Positions 7,215 to 16,523 of a DNA stretch of 64,000 bases are shown one piece after another. The notes below the pieces were generated by a model, which was not told the origin of the DNA, ran no database searches, and saw only the letters and a program-made list of their open reading frames with translations. The position numbers and the translations under genes were made by a program. Position 1 is the first letter of the stretch. The number at the start of each line of letters is the position of its first letter. The DNA lies in the NCBI GenBank assembly GCA_025998955.1, contig AP024676.1:1426001-1490000 (forward strand), read 5' to 3'. Source of the stretch: Candidatus Roseilinea sp. (GTDB lineage Bacteria; Chloroflexota; Anaerolineae; J036; Brachytrichaceae).

Positions 7215-10148
7215 CTACATCGCCATCAACTCCTTTTCGATCGCCTGCAGCCGCTCCGGCGTAATCACGTGCGGCGCGACGCGCGACGCCGCTTCGAGCG
7301 ACAGATTCATCCATCGCAGTTGCGGCATGTGCGCCACCTCTTCGCCAGCGTGTTTCACCAGCACCGCCCGCATCTTCTCATCGGCCAGCAACTCCTGGAG
7401 CGAACTGCTGCGATCCAGCCGGCCCGCCACGTGGCGCACGCTGGCCATGGCCTGCGCCAGGTTCAGCCCGGTCGAGACGAATTCGTAGCGCCCCGAACCG
7501 ACTTCAACAGTCACGACGCCGCCCTTTGCCCGCGCCGAGTGCACGCCGGCAGCGCTCTTGATCCGCTTGCCCGACTCGGTCACGTGCGACAGCTTGCCCG
7601 CAGGAATGCGCACGGTGGCGCGCGTGTTGGGCGGGACGGTCACCTGCAGCCGAAAGTCGGCCTCGGTCAATTGCCAGGCGACGGCTAGCTCACCGTAGGG
7701 CGTCTCCAGCGTCGCGCGCGCGTGCGTGATGCCGCCGCCCGGCTGCGGCTGAATCAGCGCGTGGGCGTAACCGGCAGCCGCCTCGTCTATCTCGATGCCG
7801 GCGACGACGCGGTAGAGCCATTCGCCGATCGCGCCATAGGCATAGTGATTGAACGAGTTCATGCCCGCGTCCTGGAAGCTGCCGTCCGGCTTGATGCCGT
7901 CCCAGCGCTCCCAAATCGTCGTCGCGCCCTTCTTCACCGGATACAGCCACGACGGGTAGCTCTCCTGATTGAGCAATTCGTAGGCCAGGTCCGCCTGGCC
8001 GAAGCGGCTGAGCACGTGGCACAAGTAGGGCGTGCCGACGAAGCCGGTGGTGAGGTGATAGTCGGCCTTGCGAATGGCATCGGCCAGACGCCGGACGGCG
8101 ACCGGTCGCAGCCTCTCTGGCAACAGGTCGAAGTGCAGCGCCAGCACACAGGCAGTCTGCGTGTCCGGCCCGACGCGGCCGTTCGGCGCGACGAACTCGG
8201 CGTTGAAGGCCGCGCGCACGTGCTCGAAGAGTTCGTCGTACATGCGCGCGTCTGCCTCTTTGCCCAGGGCGCGCGCAACGCGCCGCATTAAATCTGCGCC
8301 GTGGGCGAAGAACGCCGTGGCGATCAGCTCGGTGTTCGTCACCGGCGCAGGCACCAGCGGGTTCGGCCCGCGATAGTCCAACCAGTCGCCAAAGTGGAAG
8401 CCGTCCGTCCACAGGTAACGCTCGCCGGCCTGCCGGCGCATGTAGTTCACCCAGCCGGCCATGCTCTCGTACTGCGCTTCGAGGATGCCCTTGTCACCAT
8501 AGCACAGGTAGATCGTCCACGGCACGATGACCGCTGCATCACCCCATCCGGCCGAGCCGGCCGCCATGCCCGGCATACCGCGCCCCAACACATCGGGGAT
8601 GACATGCGGCACGTTACCATTCGGATGTTGATCCGCTGCCAAATCGCCCAGCCACTTGGTGAAGAAGGCGGCGACGTGCCGGTTGAAGCACGCCGTGCGG
8701 ACGAACACCTGCGCGTCGCCGGTCCAGCCCAGCCGTTCGTCGCGCTGCGGGCAATCGGTCGGCACGTCCACGAAGTTGCCCTTTTGCCCCCACACGATGT
8801 TGTGTTGCAACTGGTTGATCAGAGGGTTATCGCATTCGAAGTGGCCGATGGGCGGAATGTCCGAATGCACAACCACGCCGGTCAGGTCGTCGGCAGTCAG
8901 CTCGCCCGGCCATCCCTCTACCCTCACGTAGCGGAAGCCCATGAACGTGAAGCGCGGCTCATAAACCTCCTCGCCTTCGCCCTTCAGGGTGTATTGCAGC
9001 GTCTGACGGGCTGCGCGCAGATTCTCGGTGTAGAAATTCCCGTCGCGGTCGAGCACTTCGGCGTGTTTGAGCGTGATGGTCGCCCCCGATGCGCCGCGCA
9101 CCTTCAAGCGCACCCACCCCACCATGTTCTGGCCGAAGTCGGCGATGCATTCGCCCTTGGGCGAGGTGAAGATGCGCACCGGCCGCAGCTCTTCCTGCCG
9201 GCGCACGAATGGCCCGACCTGCGCGATGAGCCGATCTTTGGGATGATCGAGAATGCGCACAGCGTGCCACGCCCCGTCGTCGAAGCCGGGCCGATCCCAA
9301 CCGGGCTGCTCCAACCGGGCATCGTAGGTCTCGCCGTGATAGATCTCCGCCATACGGATCGGGCCGGTCGCAGCACGCCATGCCGCGTCGCTGGTGATGA
9401 CGACGGCGCGCCCATCGGCGTAGGTCACGTGCAATTGCGCGAGTAGCGCCAAGCGATCGCCGTATAGGTTGCGTTGGCCCTCGAAGCCGAGGTCCCCGCG
9501 ATACCAGCCATCGGCGAGCATGGCGCCGAGAGCATTCGCTCCTTCGACTAGCAGATCGGTCACGTCGTAGGTCTGGTACTGCAATCGCTTGTTGTAGCTC
9601 GTCCAGCCAGGCGTGAGCAGCCCGTCGCCGACGCGATGGCCGTTGAGACGGAGTTCATACAAACCCAGGCTGGTGGCGTAGAGTCGCGCGGCGCGCACTT
9701 GGCCGTCGAGCGTGAACGCGCGGCGCAATTGCGGCACAGGCCGGGGCTGCGTTGGATCTTGTGGATCGTCCCAGTCCGGCGTGATCCACTGCGCCTGCCA
9801 GTCGGCAGAGTCGAGCAGGCCCATCTCCCACCAGGCGGGCGCGCTCCACTCCGACGGCCGGTCGTCCTGATCCCAGACACGCACGCGCCAATAGCAGCGT
9901 TGCCCGGAGCGCAACTCCGGACCGGCGTAGCGCACATGCACCGACTGGCCGGACGGCACCTTGCCGGTGTCCCAGATCACATCGTGTTCACAGCCTGGAT
10001 CGGCGGCGACGACGATTTGATAGGCCGACTGGCGCAGGTCGCGCACCGTTTCGTCCGCGCGCAGCTTCCAACTCAGCCGAGGACGGCGCACGCCCAGGCC
10101 GATTGGGTCGGTGAAGTATTCACAGGTAAGGTGGTAAGGGGTGAGCAT
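7215..10148 (-). CDS. Alpha-L-rhamnosidase, GH78 family
   Basis: Removes terminal alpha-L-rhamnose from glycans by an inverting mechanism. The full GH78 architecture is present: an N-terminal Fn3-like domain (PRLSWKLRADE), beta-sandwich domains to about residue 430, an (alpha/alpha)6 catalytic barrel, and a C-terminal beta domain. The general-acid region CPQRDERLGWTGDAQ lies near residue 465-480, and the second key Glu lies in TTIWERWDG, matching the catalytic residues known in GH78. An extra helical module of about 80 residues at the C-terminus (SLQELLADEKMRAVLVKH to TPERLQAIEKEL) resembles the accessory tail found on some Firmicutes glycosidases. No signal peptide is seen, so the enzyme is probably cytoplasmic. 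It is the last gene of the importer operon. Confidence 0.93.
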   Translation of the reverse strand: MLTPYHLTCEYFTDPIGLGVRRPRLSWKLRADETVRDLRQSAYQIVVAADPGCEHDVIWDTGKVPSGQSVHVRYAGPELRSGQRCYWRVRVWDQDDRPSEWSAPAWWEMGLLDSADWQAQWITPDWDDPQDPTQPRPVPQLRRAFTLDGQVRAARLYATSLGLYELRLNGHRVGDGLLTPGWTSYNKRLQYQTYDVTDLLVEGANALGAMLADGWYRGDLGFEGQRNLYGDRLALLAQLHVTYADGRAVVITSDAAWRAATGPIRMAEIYHGETYDARLEQPGWDRPGFDDGAWHAVRILDHPKDRLIAQVGPFVRRQEELRPVRIFTSPKGECIADFGQNMVGWVRLKVRGASGATITLKHAEVLDRDGNFYTENLRAARQTLQYTLKGEGEEVYEPRFTFMGFRYVRVEGWPGELTADDLTGVVVHSDIPPIGHFECDNPLINQLQHNIVWGQKGNFVDVPTDCPQRDERLGWTGDAQVFVRTACFNRHVAAFFTKWLGDLAADQHPNGNVPHVIPDVLGRGMPGMAAGSAGWGDAAVIVPWTIYLCYGDKGILEAQYESMAGWVNYMRRQAGERYLWTDGFHFGDWLDYRGPNPLVPAPVTNTELIATAFFAHGADLMRRVARALGKEADARMYDELFEHVRAAFNAEFVAPNGRVGPDTQTACVLALHFDLLPERLRPVAVRRLADAIRKADYHLTTGFVGTPYLCHVLSRFGQADLAYELLNQESYPSWLYPVKKGATTIWERWDGIKPDGSFQDAGMNSFNHYAYGAIGEWLYRVVAGIEIDEAAAGYAHALIQPQPGGGITHARATLETPYGELAVAWQLTEADFRLQVTVPPNTRATVRIPAGKLSHVTESGKRIKSAAGVHSARAKGGVVTVEVGSGRYEFVSTGLNLAQAMASVRHVAGRLDRSSSLQELLADEKMRAVLVKHAGEEVAHMPQLRWMNLSLEAASRVAPHVITPERLQAIEKELMAM

Positions 10149-10150
10149 GG

Positions 10151-10192
10151 GTATCGTATTGCGTCTTGCGTCTTACTCCGCGTCACTTGCGT
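10151..10192. repeat. Heptamer tandem repeat, intergenic
   Basis: Six in-phase 7-base units read gtatcgt, attgcgt, cttgcgt, cttactc, cgcgtca and cttgcgt. They lie directly upstream of the rhamnosidase start and run into the 3' end of the small membrane-protein gene. The same core, in either orientation, recurs at 22705, 23580 and 25923. Confidence 0.6.
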
Positions 10193-10332
10193 CTGGCAGC
10201 GTCTTGTTCACGCTTGCGGGTGATGCGGTTTTCAACGAAGGTGTAGGCTCCGGCGATCGCGCCGATCACGACGATCACGGCGAGGCAGCCTAAGGCGTAC
10301 ACGATGACGTGCGTCGGAATGGCAATTTCCAT
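10183..10332 (-). CDS. Small single-pass membrane protein (49 aa)
   Basis: The ORF reads MEIAIPTHVIVYALGCLAVI, then VVIGAIAGAYTFVENRITRK and a basic tail ending RRK. This gives one membrane helix (about residues 8-30) followed by a positively charged cytoplasmic end. The ATG lies three bases after the stop of the glycosyltransferase gene, so translation is probably coupled, and the rhamnosidase gene follows on the same strand. Function is unknown; it could be a small partner of the glycosyltransferase. Confidence 0.5.
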   Translation of the reverse strand: MEIAIPTHVIVYALGCLAVIVVIGAIAGAYTFVENRITRKREQDAARRK

Positions 10333-10335
10333 AGG

Positions 10336-12021
10336 TCAAGGGCGACGAACGAGGATACGGTAGGGGCCGATCACGTTTGCCGTGCGGTAGTGTTCGGCGA
10401 TGTATTCATCCAACAACGTCACGCCGGTGCTCCGCGCGCTGTCATTCGGTTCGTTGGCGCCTTCGAACATGTTCGTCAGCACCAGGTAGCGCACTCGATG
10501 GCGTTCCAAATCGGCCACCATCTCCTGCTGCACCGGCAGCGTGTTGGTCAGGCCGGGATGCAATTCGTGATAGCGGGTGGCGCTGGGCCGTTGCGCCAGG
10601 AAGTAGAACATCGCATCGTTGGCGAACACCCGGTCATGACGTGACAGGCCGACGTAGATGCGCTCGTCCGGCGCCGTCAGGCTCTGCAGCGTCGCCACGG
10701 CCATCGTTTGCTGCGCGAACGACCGGCCGGGCAGGCCAATGGGCAACGTCATGCGCTGATCTCGCTCGGCGGCCGGCCGCGACTCCATCACGCCGATGTA
10801 GCCGGCGAGGGGATTGACGATCGCCGCGATCGAGAGCGCCGTGCCAATCGCAGCGACGATGACCGACGGCGTTCGCGCCATCGCCGGGAAGCCGCGCAAT
10901 AACACCGGCAACAAGACCACCGCGCACAGGAAGAAGTGCACGGTGTGAATCGTGTCCGAGCGCACGCGCGCCTGGTTGAAACCGAAGACGCCGAACAGCG
11001 TGACCATCGCGACGCCCCAGGCTTGTAGACGCGCATCCGCATCGCTGCGCGCACGCAAAACCGCCGACACGACCGCGAGCGAATAGATCAGGAACGGCGC
11101 ATAGAACTGCACGTTGTCCAACGACCCATCCAGCTTCGGATACGGCAGGTCGCGCACCTTGGGGAATTCGGTGAGTGGGAAGATGAACAGTTGTTGGATC
11201 AGCTCGGCCGGCGACGCGCTCACAGCAAAGAAGATGAGTGCCGGTCCGACGAACGCAAGCGCACCGATCACGAAGGGCAGCATCGTGCGGGTGGCTGCGA
11301 CGGCGCGCTCGGGGATGGATCGGTTGGCCGGTGTGCATGTCGCGAATACGAACGGCAGGCCAACCGCCATCTGCGCCGCGGCGCAGTAGATCGCCATGTC
11401 GTGTCGGAAGAGCGCCGCCAAGCCCAATGCCGAGCCGCCGACGATCAGCCAGCGCCGGTCTAATCCGACGTGCCGGCCAGCATCGGCGGACCAGCCGGTT
11501 ACCGTGTTCGTCCCCGCTGCACGCAGCAGCGCATAGATGCTGAACAAGCTGAAGAGCAAGCCGACGAAGACGGGATAGCCGAAGAAGCCGTAGTAAGTCA
11601 CCCACAGCGCGCCGATCAGCCAGGTCACGAATGCCGCGCCGCGCGAGGTCAAATGTCCGGCCAACAAGAACATCACGAACGCCAGCAGGGCGCGCACGAC
11701 GATATCCCACCACCGCTCGACGGCGATCTGCACGCCGAAGATGTGGAACAGGCCGGCGAGGACGTAGAGCTGGCCAGGACTGTATTGCGTCCAAAAGTCA
11801 CGATACGGAATCTCGCCATGCATCACCCGCGTCGCACCGTAGACGATGATGCCTTCGTCGTAGATGTTGAGCGGCGCGATCATCGTCGGGTAGAGGTGGG
11901 CGAGGGCCGCCGCGATCATCGCCGCGACCAGGACAACGCGCATCAACGCCGCAAATGCCGCTCGCGCAGCAGATGGCGGCATACACAATTGCTCACCCAT
12001 CGCAGATGAATTCGGGCGCAT
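10336..12021 (-). CDS. ArnT/GT39-like membrane glycosyltransferase
   Basis: Polytopic membrane protein of about 561 residues with roughly ten hydrophobic segments. The first extracytoplasmic loop carries the acidic motif expected of GT-C (dolichyl-phosphate-mannose transferase-like) enzymes: IYDEGIIVYGATRVMHGEIP followed by YRDFWTQYSPGQ. A soluble C-terminal domain of about 150 residues follows. These enzymes transfer a sugar from a polyprenyl-phosphate donor to an acceptor outside the membrane. The frame is open to 12198, but that would overlap the ATPase gene by 130 bases with low-complexity Arg-rich sequence, so the ATG at 12021 (or 12000) is preferred. It lies in the transporter operon ahead of the rhamnosidase. 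The donor and acceptor cannot be read from sequence. Confidence 0.75.
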   Translation of the reverse strand: MRPNSSAMGEQLCMPPSAARAAFAALMRVVLVAAMIAAALAHLYPTMIAPLNIYDEGIIVYGATRVMHGEIPYRDFWTQYSPGQLYVLAGLFHIFGVQIAVERWWDIVVRALLAFVMFLLAGHLTSRGAAFVTWLIGALWVTYYGFFGYPVFVGLLFSLFSIYALLRAAGTNTVTGWSADAGRHVGLDRRWLIVGGSALGLAALFRHDMAIYCAAAQMAVGLPFVFATCTPANRSIPERAVAATRTMLPFVIGALAFVGPALIFFAVSASPAELIQQLFIFPLTEFPKVRDLPYPKLDGSLDNVQFYAPFLIYSLAVVSAVLRARSDADARLQAWGVAMVTLFGVFGFNQARVRSDTIHTVHFFLCAVVLLPVLLRGFPAMARTPSVIVAAIGTALSIAAIVNPLAGYIGVMESRPAAERDQRMTLPIGLPGRSFAQQTMAVATLQSLTAPDERIYVGLSRHDRVFANDAMFYFLAQRPSATRYHELHPGLTNTLPVQQEMVADLERHRVRYLVLTNMFEGANEPNDSARSTGVTLLDEYIAEHYRTANVIGPYRILVRRP

Positions 12022-12065
12022 GATTTCGGTTGCAGCGCGGCGCCGGGCGCTTTCGCGGTCTTCGC

Positions 12066-13076
12066 TCAGATTCCCTGCAACTCCAACTCTTCGGCGCGAT
12101 GGCAACTGACCAGCCGCGTGCTGTCCAGCGCCCTGAGCTGTGGCACTTCGACCTTGCATCGCTCGACGGCGTATTTGCAACGTGGGTGGAACACGCAACC
12201 CGAGGGCAAGTTGGCCAGGTCGGGCACTTCGCCGGCGGAGACAACGCGCTTGCGCACGCGGCTGGTCGTGCGCGGCACCGACGCGAGCAACGCTTCGGTG
12301 TAGGGGTGCTTGGGCGACTTGAGGATGTCATGCTTGGCGCCGACTTCGACCAGCTTGCCAGCGTACATCACGGCGATCCGGTCGCACACATAGCGCACCA
12401 CATTCATCGCATGCGAGATGAACACATAGGTCAACTGATATTGCGCCTGCAAGTCCTTCAGTAGGTTGAGGATCTGCGCCTGAATCGAGACGTCGAGCGC
12501 GGACACCGGCTCGTCGGCTACGACGAGCCTGGGTTTGACCACCAGCGCGCGGGCGATGCCGATGCGCTGCCGCTGACCACCGCTGAAGCTGTGCGGATAA
12601 CGCCGCAGATGCTCGACGCGCAGGCCAACCTGCAGGATGACTTCGCGCACGCGCTCCTCCATCTCCCGGCCCGAGGCGATGCCGTTCACGAACAACGGCT
12701 CACCCACCGTCTCGAGCACCGTCATGCGTGGATTGAGCGAGGCATAGGGGTCTTGAAAGATCATCTGCGCATTGCGCCGCAGTATGCGCAGCTCACTGCC
12801 GCTCAGGTCCATGATCGGCACGTCTTGGCCGTCTACATGCAGCGTCACGTCGCCACTGGTCGGCTCGTATAGCCGCAGCAGCGTACGGCCCAGCGTGGTC
12901 TTGCCGCTGCCGCTCTCCCCCACGATGCCGAGGGTTTCGCCGGCCGCCACCGACAGGCTCACGCCATCCACGGCCTTCACGTAGCCGACCGTGCGCTTGA
13001 GGAATCCCTTTTGCACCGGGAAGTACTTCCTCAGATCCTTGATTTCAAGCAGGGTCTGCGCCGGTTGTGCGCTCAT
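12066..13076 (-). CDS. Oligopeptide/oligosaccharide ABC transporter ATPase, OppF/DppF type
   Basis: Second ATPase of an Opp/Dpp-class importer (336 aa). Motifs in order: Walker A GESGSGKTT, Q-loop MIFQDPYASLNPRMTV, signature SGGQRQR, Walker B LVVADEPVSALDVS, and switch His in YVFISHAM. The C-terminal oligopeptide-transporter extension has the conserved pattern PLPSGCVFHPRCKYA-like (here NLPSGCVFHPRCKYAVERC), whose cysteines can bind an Fe-S cluster in this subfamily. It is transcribed with the paired OppD-type gene just upstream. In this setting, next to a rhamnosidase, the substrate is more likely an oligosaccharide than a peptide (inference). Confidence 0.93.
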   Translation of the reverse strand: MSAQPAQTLLEIKDLRKYFPVQKGFLKRTVGYVKAVDGVSLSVAAGETLGIVGESGSGKTTLGRTLLRLYEPTSGDVTLHVDGQDVPIMDLSGSELRILRRNAQMIFQDPYASLNPRMTVLETVGEPLFVNGIASGREMEERVREVILQVGLRVEHLRRYPHSFSGGQRQRIGIARALVVKPRLVVADEPVSALDVSIQAQILNLLKDLQAQYQLTYVFISHAMNVVRYVCDRIAVMYAGKLVEVGAKHDILKSPKHPYTEALLASVPRTTSRVRKRVVSAGEVPDLANLPSGCVFHPRCKYAVERCKVEVPQLRALDSTRLVSCHRAEELELQGI

Positions 13077-13116
13077 AAGTTTGTATAACGCCCAACGGTC
13101 TCGAGACCTTTGGGTT

Positions 13117-14190
13117 TCACGGAGTGACTGGTTGGTATAGGAAGCAGCTCACCTGATGGGTGGGCGAGACCTGGAACATCGGCGGTCGCTGGGTATCGCA
13201 CAGGCCGCGGATGCGATGCTCGCAGCGCGAGAAGAATGGACAGCCCTTGTGCTCCGCATACGGGCTGGGCAGCGTGCCGGTGATCGGCACCAGTCGCTCC
13301 AGGTCGCCCTCGATGCGCGGGATGGATCGCCATAGTGCCTGGGTATAGGGATGTAACGGTTGCGCAAAGAGCTCCTCGGTCGTCGCACGTTCCATCACCA
13401 TTCCCAAGTACATCACCATGATCTCATCGGACATCTCGCCGACCACCGCCAGGTCGTGGCTGATGTACATCAGCGCCATGCCGAATTCTTCCTGCAGCGA
13501 CTTGAGCAGCTCCAGGATCTGCGCCTCGATCGTCACATCCAGCGCCGTCGTCGGCTCGTCGGCGATCAGCAGCCTGGGGTTGCACGACAGCGCCATGGCG
13601 ATCATGGCGCGCTGGCGCATGCCGCCGCTGAGCTGATGTGGATAGGCATCCACCAGCCGGCGCGGCTGCGGAATGCCAACGCGATTCAGCATTTCGATCG
13701 CGCGCTCGCGCGCCTCGCGCTTCGACAACTGTGGCATGTGCAGCAAGATCGCCTCGATGATCTGATTGCCGATGGTGAACAGCGGGCTGAACGAGGTCAT
13801 CGGCTCTTGGAAGACCATGGCGATCTCTTTCCAACGAATGCTGCGCATCTTGTCGCCGCTGGCGTCCAGGTCGAGAATGCGGATGGTCTCAGGCGCTTGG
13901 CCGTTTTCTCCGGGCAAGTGCAACAGGATCTCCCCGCCGGCGATCTTGGCCGGCGGCGTGGGCACGATGCGCATGATCGTCTGCGCCGTGACCGACTTGC
14001 CGCAGCCGCTCTCGCCGATCACGCCCAGCGATTTGCCTTGTCGAATTTCGAAATCCACGCCGTTCAGCGCGCGCACCACACCCTCGTAGAGGTGAAAGTT
14101 CACGCGCAGGTCACGCACCTCGATCAGCAAATCGTTGCCGGCGCCGGGCGCGCTCACCGGTCGGACAGTCGTTATCGCATCAATCGTCAT
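13117..14190 (-). CDS. Oligopeptide/oligosaccharide ABC transporter ATPase, OppD/DppD type
   Basis: First ATPase of the importer (about 357 aa). It shows Walker [10 protein letters not shown]-loop [17 protein letters not shown], signature LSGGMRQR, Walker [15 protein letters not shown] and switch MYISHDL. The C-terminal Opp domain has the Cys pattern [16 protein letters not shown]. The ATG at 14190 is chosen because a strong GAGGGGAT ribosome-binding site lies just upstream. The open frame to 14247 would overlap the permease gene. It pairs with the OppF-type protein encoded next. Confidence 0.93.
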   Translation of the reverse strand: MTIDAITTVRPVSAPGAGNDLLIEVRDLRVNFHLYEGVVRALNGVDFEIRQGKSLGVIGESGCGKSVTAQTIMRIVPTPPAKIAGGEILLHLPGENGQAPETIRILDLDASGDKMRSIRWKEIAMVFQEPMTSFSPLFTIGNQIIEAILLHMPQLSKREARERAIEMLNRVGIPQPRRLVDAYPHQLSGGMRQRAMIAMALSCNPRLLIADEPTTALDVTIEAQILELLKSLQEEFGMALMYISHDLAVVGEMSDEIMVMYLGMVMERATTEELFAQPLHPYTQALWRSIPRIEGDLERLVPITGTLPSPYAEHKGCPFFSRCEHRIRGLCDTQRPPMFQVSPTHQVSCFLYQPVTP

Positions 14191-14200
14191 GCGTATCCCC

Positions 14201-15418
14201 TCATCGCGTGTAGGGATCGGCCGCGTCGCGCAAGCCGTCGCCGACAAAGTTGAACAACAAGCCCGTCGCGATCACGAACAAGGCCGGGATAAGCAGCCAT
14301 TGCTGCTGGGCGACCGCCACCAGGTTCTGCGCATCTTGCAACAGCACGCCCCAACTCACGGCCGGCGGCTGCATGCCCAGGCCGATGAAGCTCAGCGCCG
14401 TCTCGCCCAAGATCGCCAGTGGGATGGAAGCGGTGATCGAGACGATCAGATGGCTGGTGAAGCCGGGCAGCAAATGTTTGAAGATGATGCGCGACTGGCT
14501 GGCGCCCGCAGCCTGCGCCGCCAAGGTGTAATCTTCTTCGCGCAACTGTAACAACTTGCCGCGCACCACGCGCGCCAAGCCGGTCCAGCCAACGACCGAC
14601 AGCAGCACGGTGATGGCGAAGAACGTCTTCTCGGTCGGCCAGTCGCGAGGCAGCGCCGCGGCCAGCGCAATCCACAGCGGCAGCGTGGGAATGGACTGTA
14701 AAAAGTCAATCAGGCGCTGTACGATCTCATCCACCACGCCGCCGAAGAAGCCGGAGATACCGCCGAGCGTGACACCGATGATGAAGGTAAGGAAGACGCC
14801 GACCAGGCCGATGGATAACGACACGCGTGAGCCGTAGATCGTGCGGGAGAACAAGTCGCGTCCCAGGCGGTCGGTGCCGAACAGGAAGATCGGCGCGTTG
14901 TCCACCCCTGTGCCGAACAGATGAAGGTCGGATTCGATCAGCCCCCACAGCTTATACGGCTCGCCGCGGACGAAGAACTGGATATAAACGGGGTTGCTCG
15001 TATCGGGGACGAAGATGAATTTGAACGTCTTGGGGTCGGCCTTGCGTGTCATCGGATAGATGAACGGGCGCGAGAGCTGGCCGTCGCGCATGAAGTGGAT
15101 CGGCGTCGGCGGCTGCTGCTGCTGGCCCTGGAAGCGCGTTTGCGCCGAATAGGGTGCGAAGAAATCGGCGAACAGCGCGACGAAATACAGCGCCAGCAAG
15201 CCGAACGTTGCGACGACGGCCAGCTTGTGCTTCTTGAAGCGCCACCAGATCAGATCCCACTGCGTGGCGTAGTAGAACTTCTCGTCGGCCTCGGCTTCCA
15301 CCGGCGGTTCGACCGGCGCCGGCTCGGCCCGCGGCGCCACCTGACCGGGCGAGGCAACCCCGAGCGCGCCTAAGCGGGCAGAATCCGGGACAGTCGGTTG
15401 GCGGTCTTGAACGCTCAC
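14201..15418 (-). CDS. ABC importer permease, OppC/DppC type
   Basis: Inner-membrane permease of 405 residues. It has a Pro/Glu-rich cytoplasmic N-terminus, a first helix near residues 67-90, a long extracytoplasmic loop, then five helices with the EAA-type contact loop AAQAAGASQSRIIFKHLLPG. It starts with GTG, overlapping the stop of the OppB-type gene by four bases (GTGA), which implies translational coupling. The large loop between helices 1 and 2 is longer than in Escherichia coli DppC but common in thermophile and Chloroflexota homologues. Confidence 0.92.
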   Translation of the reverse strand: MSVQDRQPTVPDSARLGALGVASPGQVAPRAEPAPVEPPVEAEADEKFYYATQWDLIWWRFKKHKLAVVATFGLLALYFVALFADFFAPYSAQTRFQGQQQQPPTPIHFMRDGQLSRPFIYPMTRKADPKTFKFIFVPDTSNPVYIQFFVRGEPYKLWGLIESDLHLFGTGVDNAPIFLFGTDRLGRDLFSRTIYGSRVSLSIGLVGVFLTFIIGVTLGGISGFFGGVVDEIVQRLIDFLQSIPTLPLWIALAAALPRDWPTEKTFFAITVLLSVVGWTGLARVVRGKLLQLREEDYTLAAQAAGASQSRIIFKHLLPGFTSHLIVSITASIPLAILGETALSFIGLGMQPPAVSWGVLLQDAQNLVAVAQQQWLLIPALFVIATGLLFNFVGDGLRDAADPYTR

Positions 15419-16419
15419 TTCTTCAAGCCTCCGAATCGAATGCGCGGGTCGAGGGCGGCCAGAGCAATGTCGGAGAGCAACGTGCCGATGACGGTGAGGG
15501 TGCTGAGGATGAGCACGATGCCACCAGCCAGGTACATATCCTGCGCCTGCACCGCGCGCAGCAACACCGGCCCGGTGGTCGGCAGGCTGAGCACGATCGA
15601 GACCAGCACCTCGCCGCCGACGAGCGCCGGCAACACGAAACCCACCGTGCTGATGAGTGGGTTGATCGCCATGCGCACCGGATATTTCATCAACAGTTGG
15701 CGCTCCTTCAACCCTTTCGCGCGCGCCGTGATGACATATTGTCTCTTCAACTCATCGAGCAGATTGGCGCGAATGACGCGGATGGTGACGCCGGTGCTGG
15801 TGAGGCCGACCACGAATAACGGCAAGATCAAATGCTTCAACAGGTCGAGGAACTTGGCCAGACTCCACGGCGCATCGGCATATTCCTGAGAAAATAGACC
15901 CAGCGGCGAGAAGTTCAAATTGTTGAGGATGAAGTAGGCGCCGATCAACGCCACGAGGAATCCAGGCGTCGCCAGGCCGACGAAGCTGACGAACGTCCCG
16001 ATGTAGTCTATGGCAGAATACTGTTTGACGGCCGAGATGATCCCGATGGGCACCGAAATCGCCCACGACACGAAGAGCGACAGCACGGCGATGAACATGG
16101 TGATCGGCACGCGCTCGCCTACGATCTTGATCACCGGCTCGTTCCACTGGAAGGAGTAGCCGAAGTCGCCGCGCAAGAGGATGTTCTCCATCCAGCGGAA
16201 GTAGCGCACCAGGAACGGCTTGTCGAGGCCATATTGCATGGTCAGACGGGCGATCTCGCCTTCGTCCACCTCGATGCCCGACTGGCGTAGGCTCTCGATG
16301 CGAAAGCTCACCCAATCCCCGGGCGGCAGCTCGATCACGACAAAAGACACAAAGGAGATCAGAAAGAGGATCGGGATCAGCGTGATGATGCGACGTACGA
16401 TGAACGCAATCACCGGCAC
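15415..16419 (-). CDS. ABC importer permease, OppB/DppB type
   Basis: Inner-membrane permease of 334 residues with six helices, starting MPVIAFIVRRIITLIPILFL. It has the conserved N-terminal loop of the DppB family (FLVRYFRWMENILLRGDFGYSF) and the EAA loop TARAKGLKERQLLMKYPVRM. It forms the translocation channel with the OppC-type subunit, whose GTG start overlaps this stop. A strong hairpin separates it from the binding-protein gene upstream, which probably sets the ratio of binding protein to permease. Confidence 0.92.
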   Translation of the reverse strand: MPVIAFIVRRIITLIPILFLISFVSFVVIELPPGDWVSFRIESLRQSGIEVDEGEIARLTMQYGLDKPFLVRYFRWMENILLRGDFGYSFQWNEPVIKIVGERVPITMFIAVLSLFVSWAISVPIGIISAVKQYSAIDYIGTFVSFVGLATPGFLVALIGAYFILNNLNFSPLGLFSQEYADAPWSLAKFLDLLKHLILPLFVVGLTSTGVTIRVIRANLLDELKRQYVITARAKGLKERQLLMKYPVRMAINPLISTVGFVLPALVGGEVLVSIVLSLPTTGPVLLRAVQAQDMYLAGGIVLILSTLTVIGTLLSDIALAALDPRIRFGGLKK

Positions 16420-16443
16420 TTCCTCCTGAACGATGACAGTGTA

Positions 16444-16478
16444 GGGGTAAAGCGCCTGACGCGCAAGCGCCTTACCCC
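16444..16478 (-). terminator. Hairpin between binding-protein and permease genes
   Basis: Arms ggggtaa (16444-16450) and ttacccc (16472-16478) are extended by gcgc/gcgc pairs across one A-C mismatch, leaving an 11-base loop. No T-run follows on the minus strand. It is better read as an mRNA-stabilising or partial terminator hairpin that keeps the binding-protein transcript abundant. Confidence 0.55.
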
Positions 16479-16523
16479 GTTACGAGAAGGAGATGAGAAG
16501 CGCAGCACGCTGCTGCCCGACGA

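Noticed and set aside
8301-9446. A 381-codon plus-strand frame inside the rhamnosidase gene
   Set aside because: Antisense shadow of a full-length GH78 gene, no ribosome-binding site and no family features.
12022-12198. N-terminal extension of the membrane glycosyltransferase
   Set aside because: Arg-rich overlap with the ATPase gene; a later ATG gives the expected start just before the first membrane helix.
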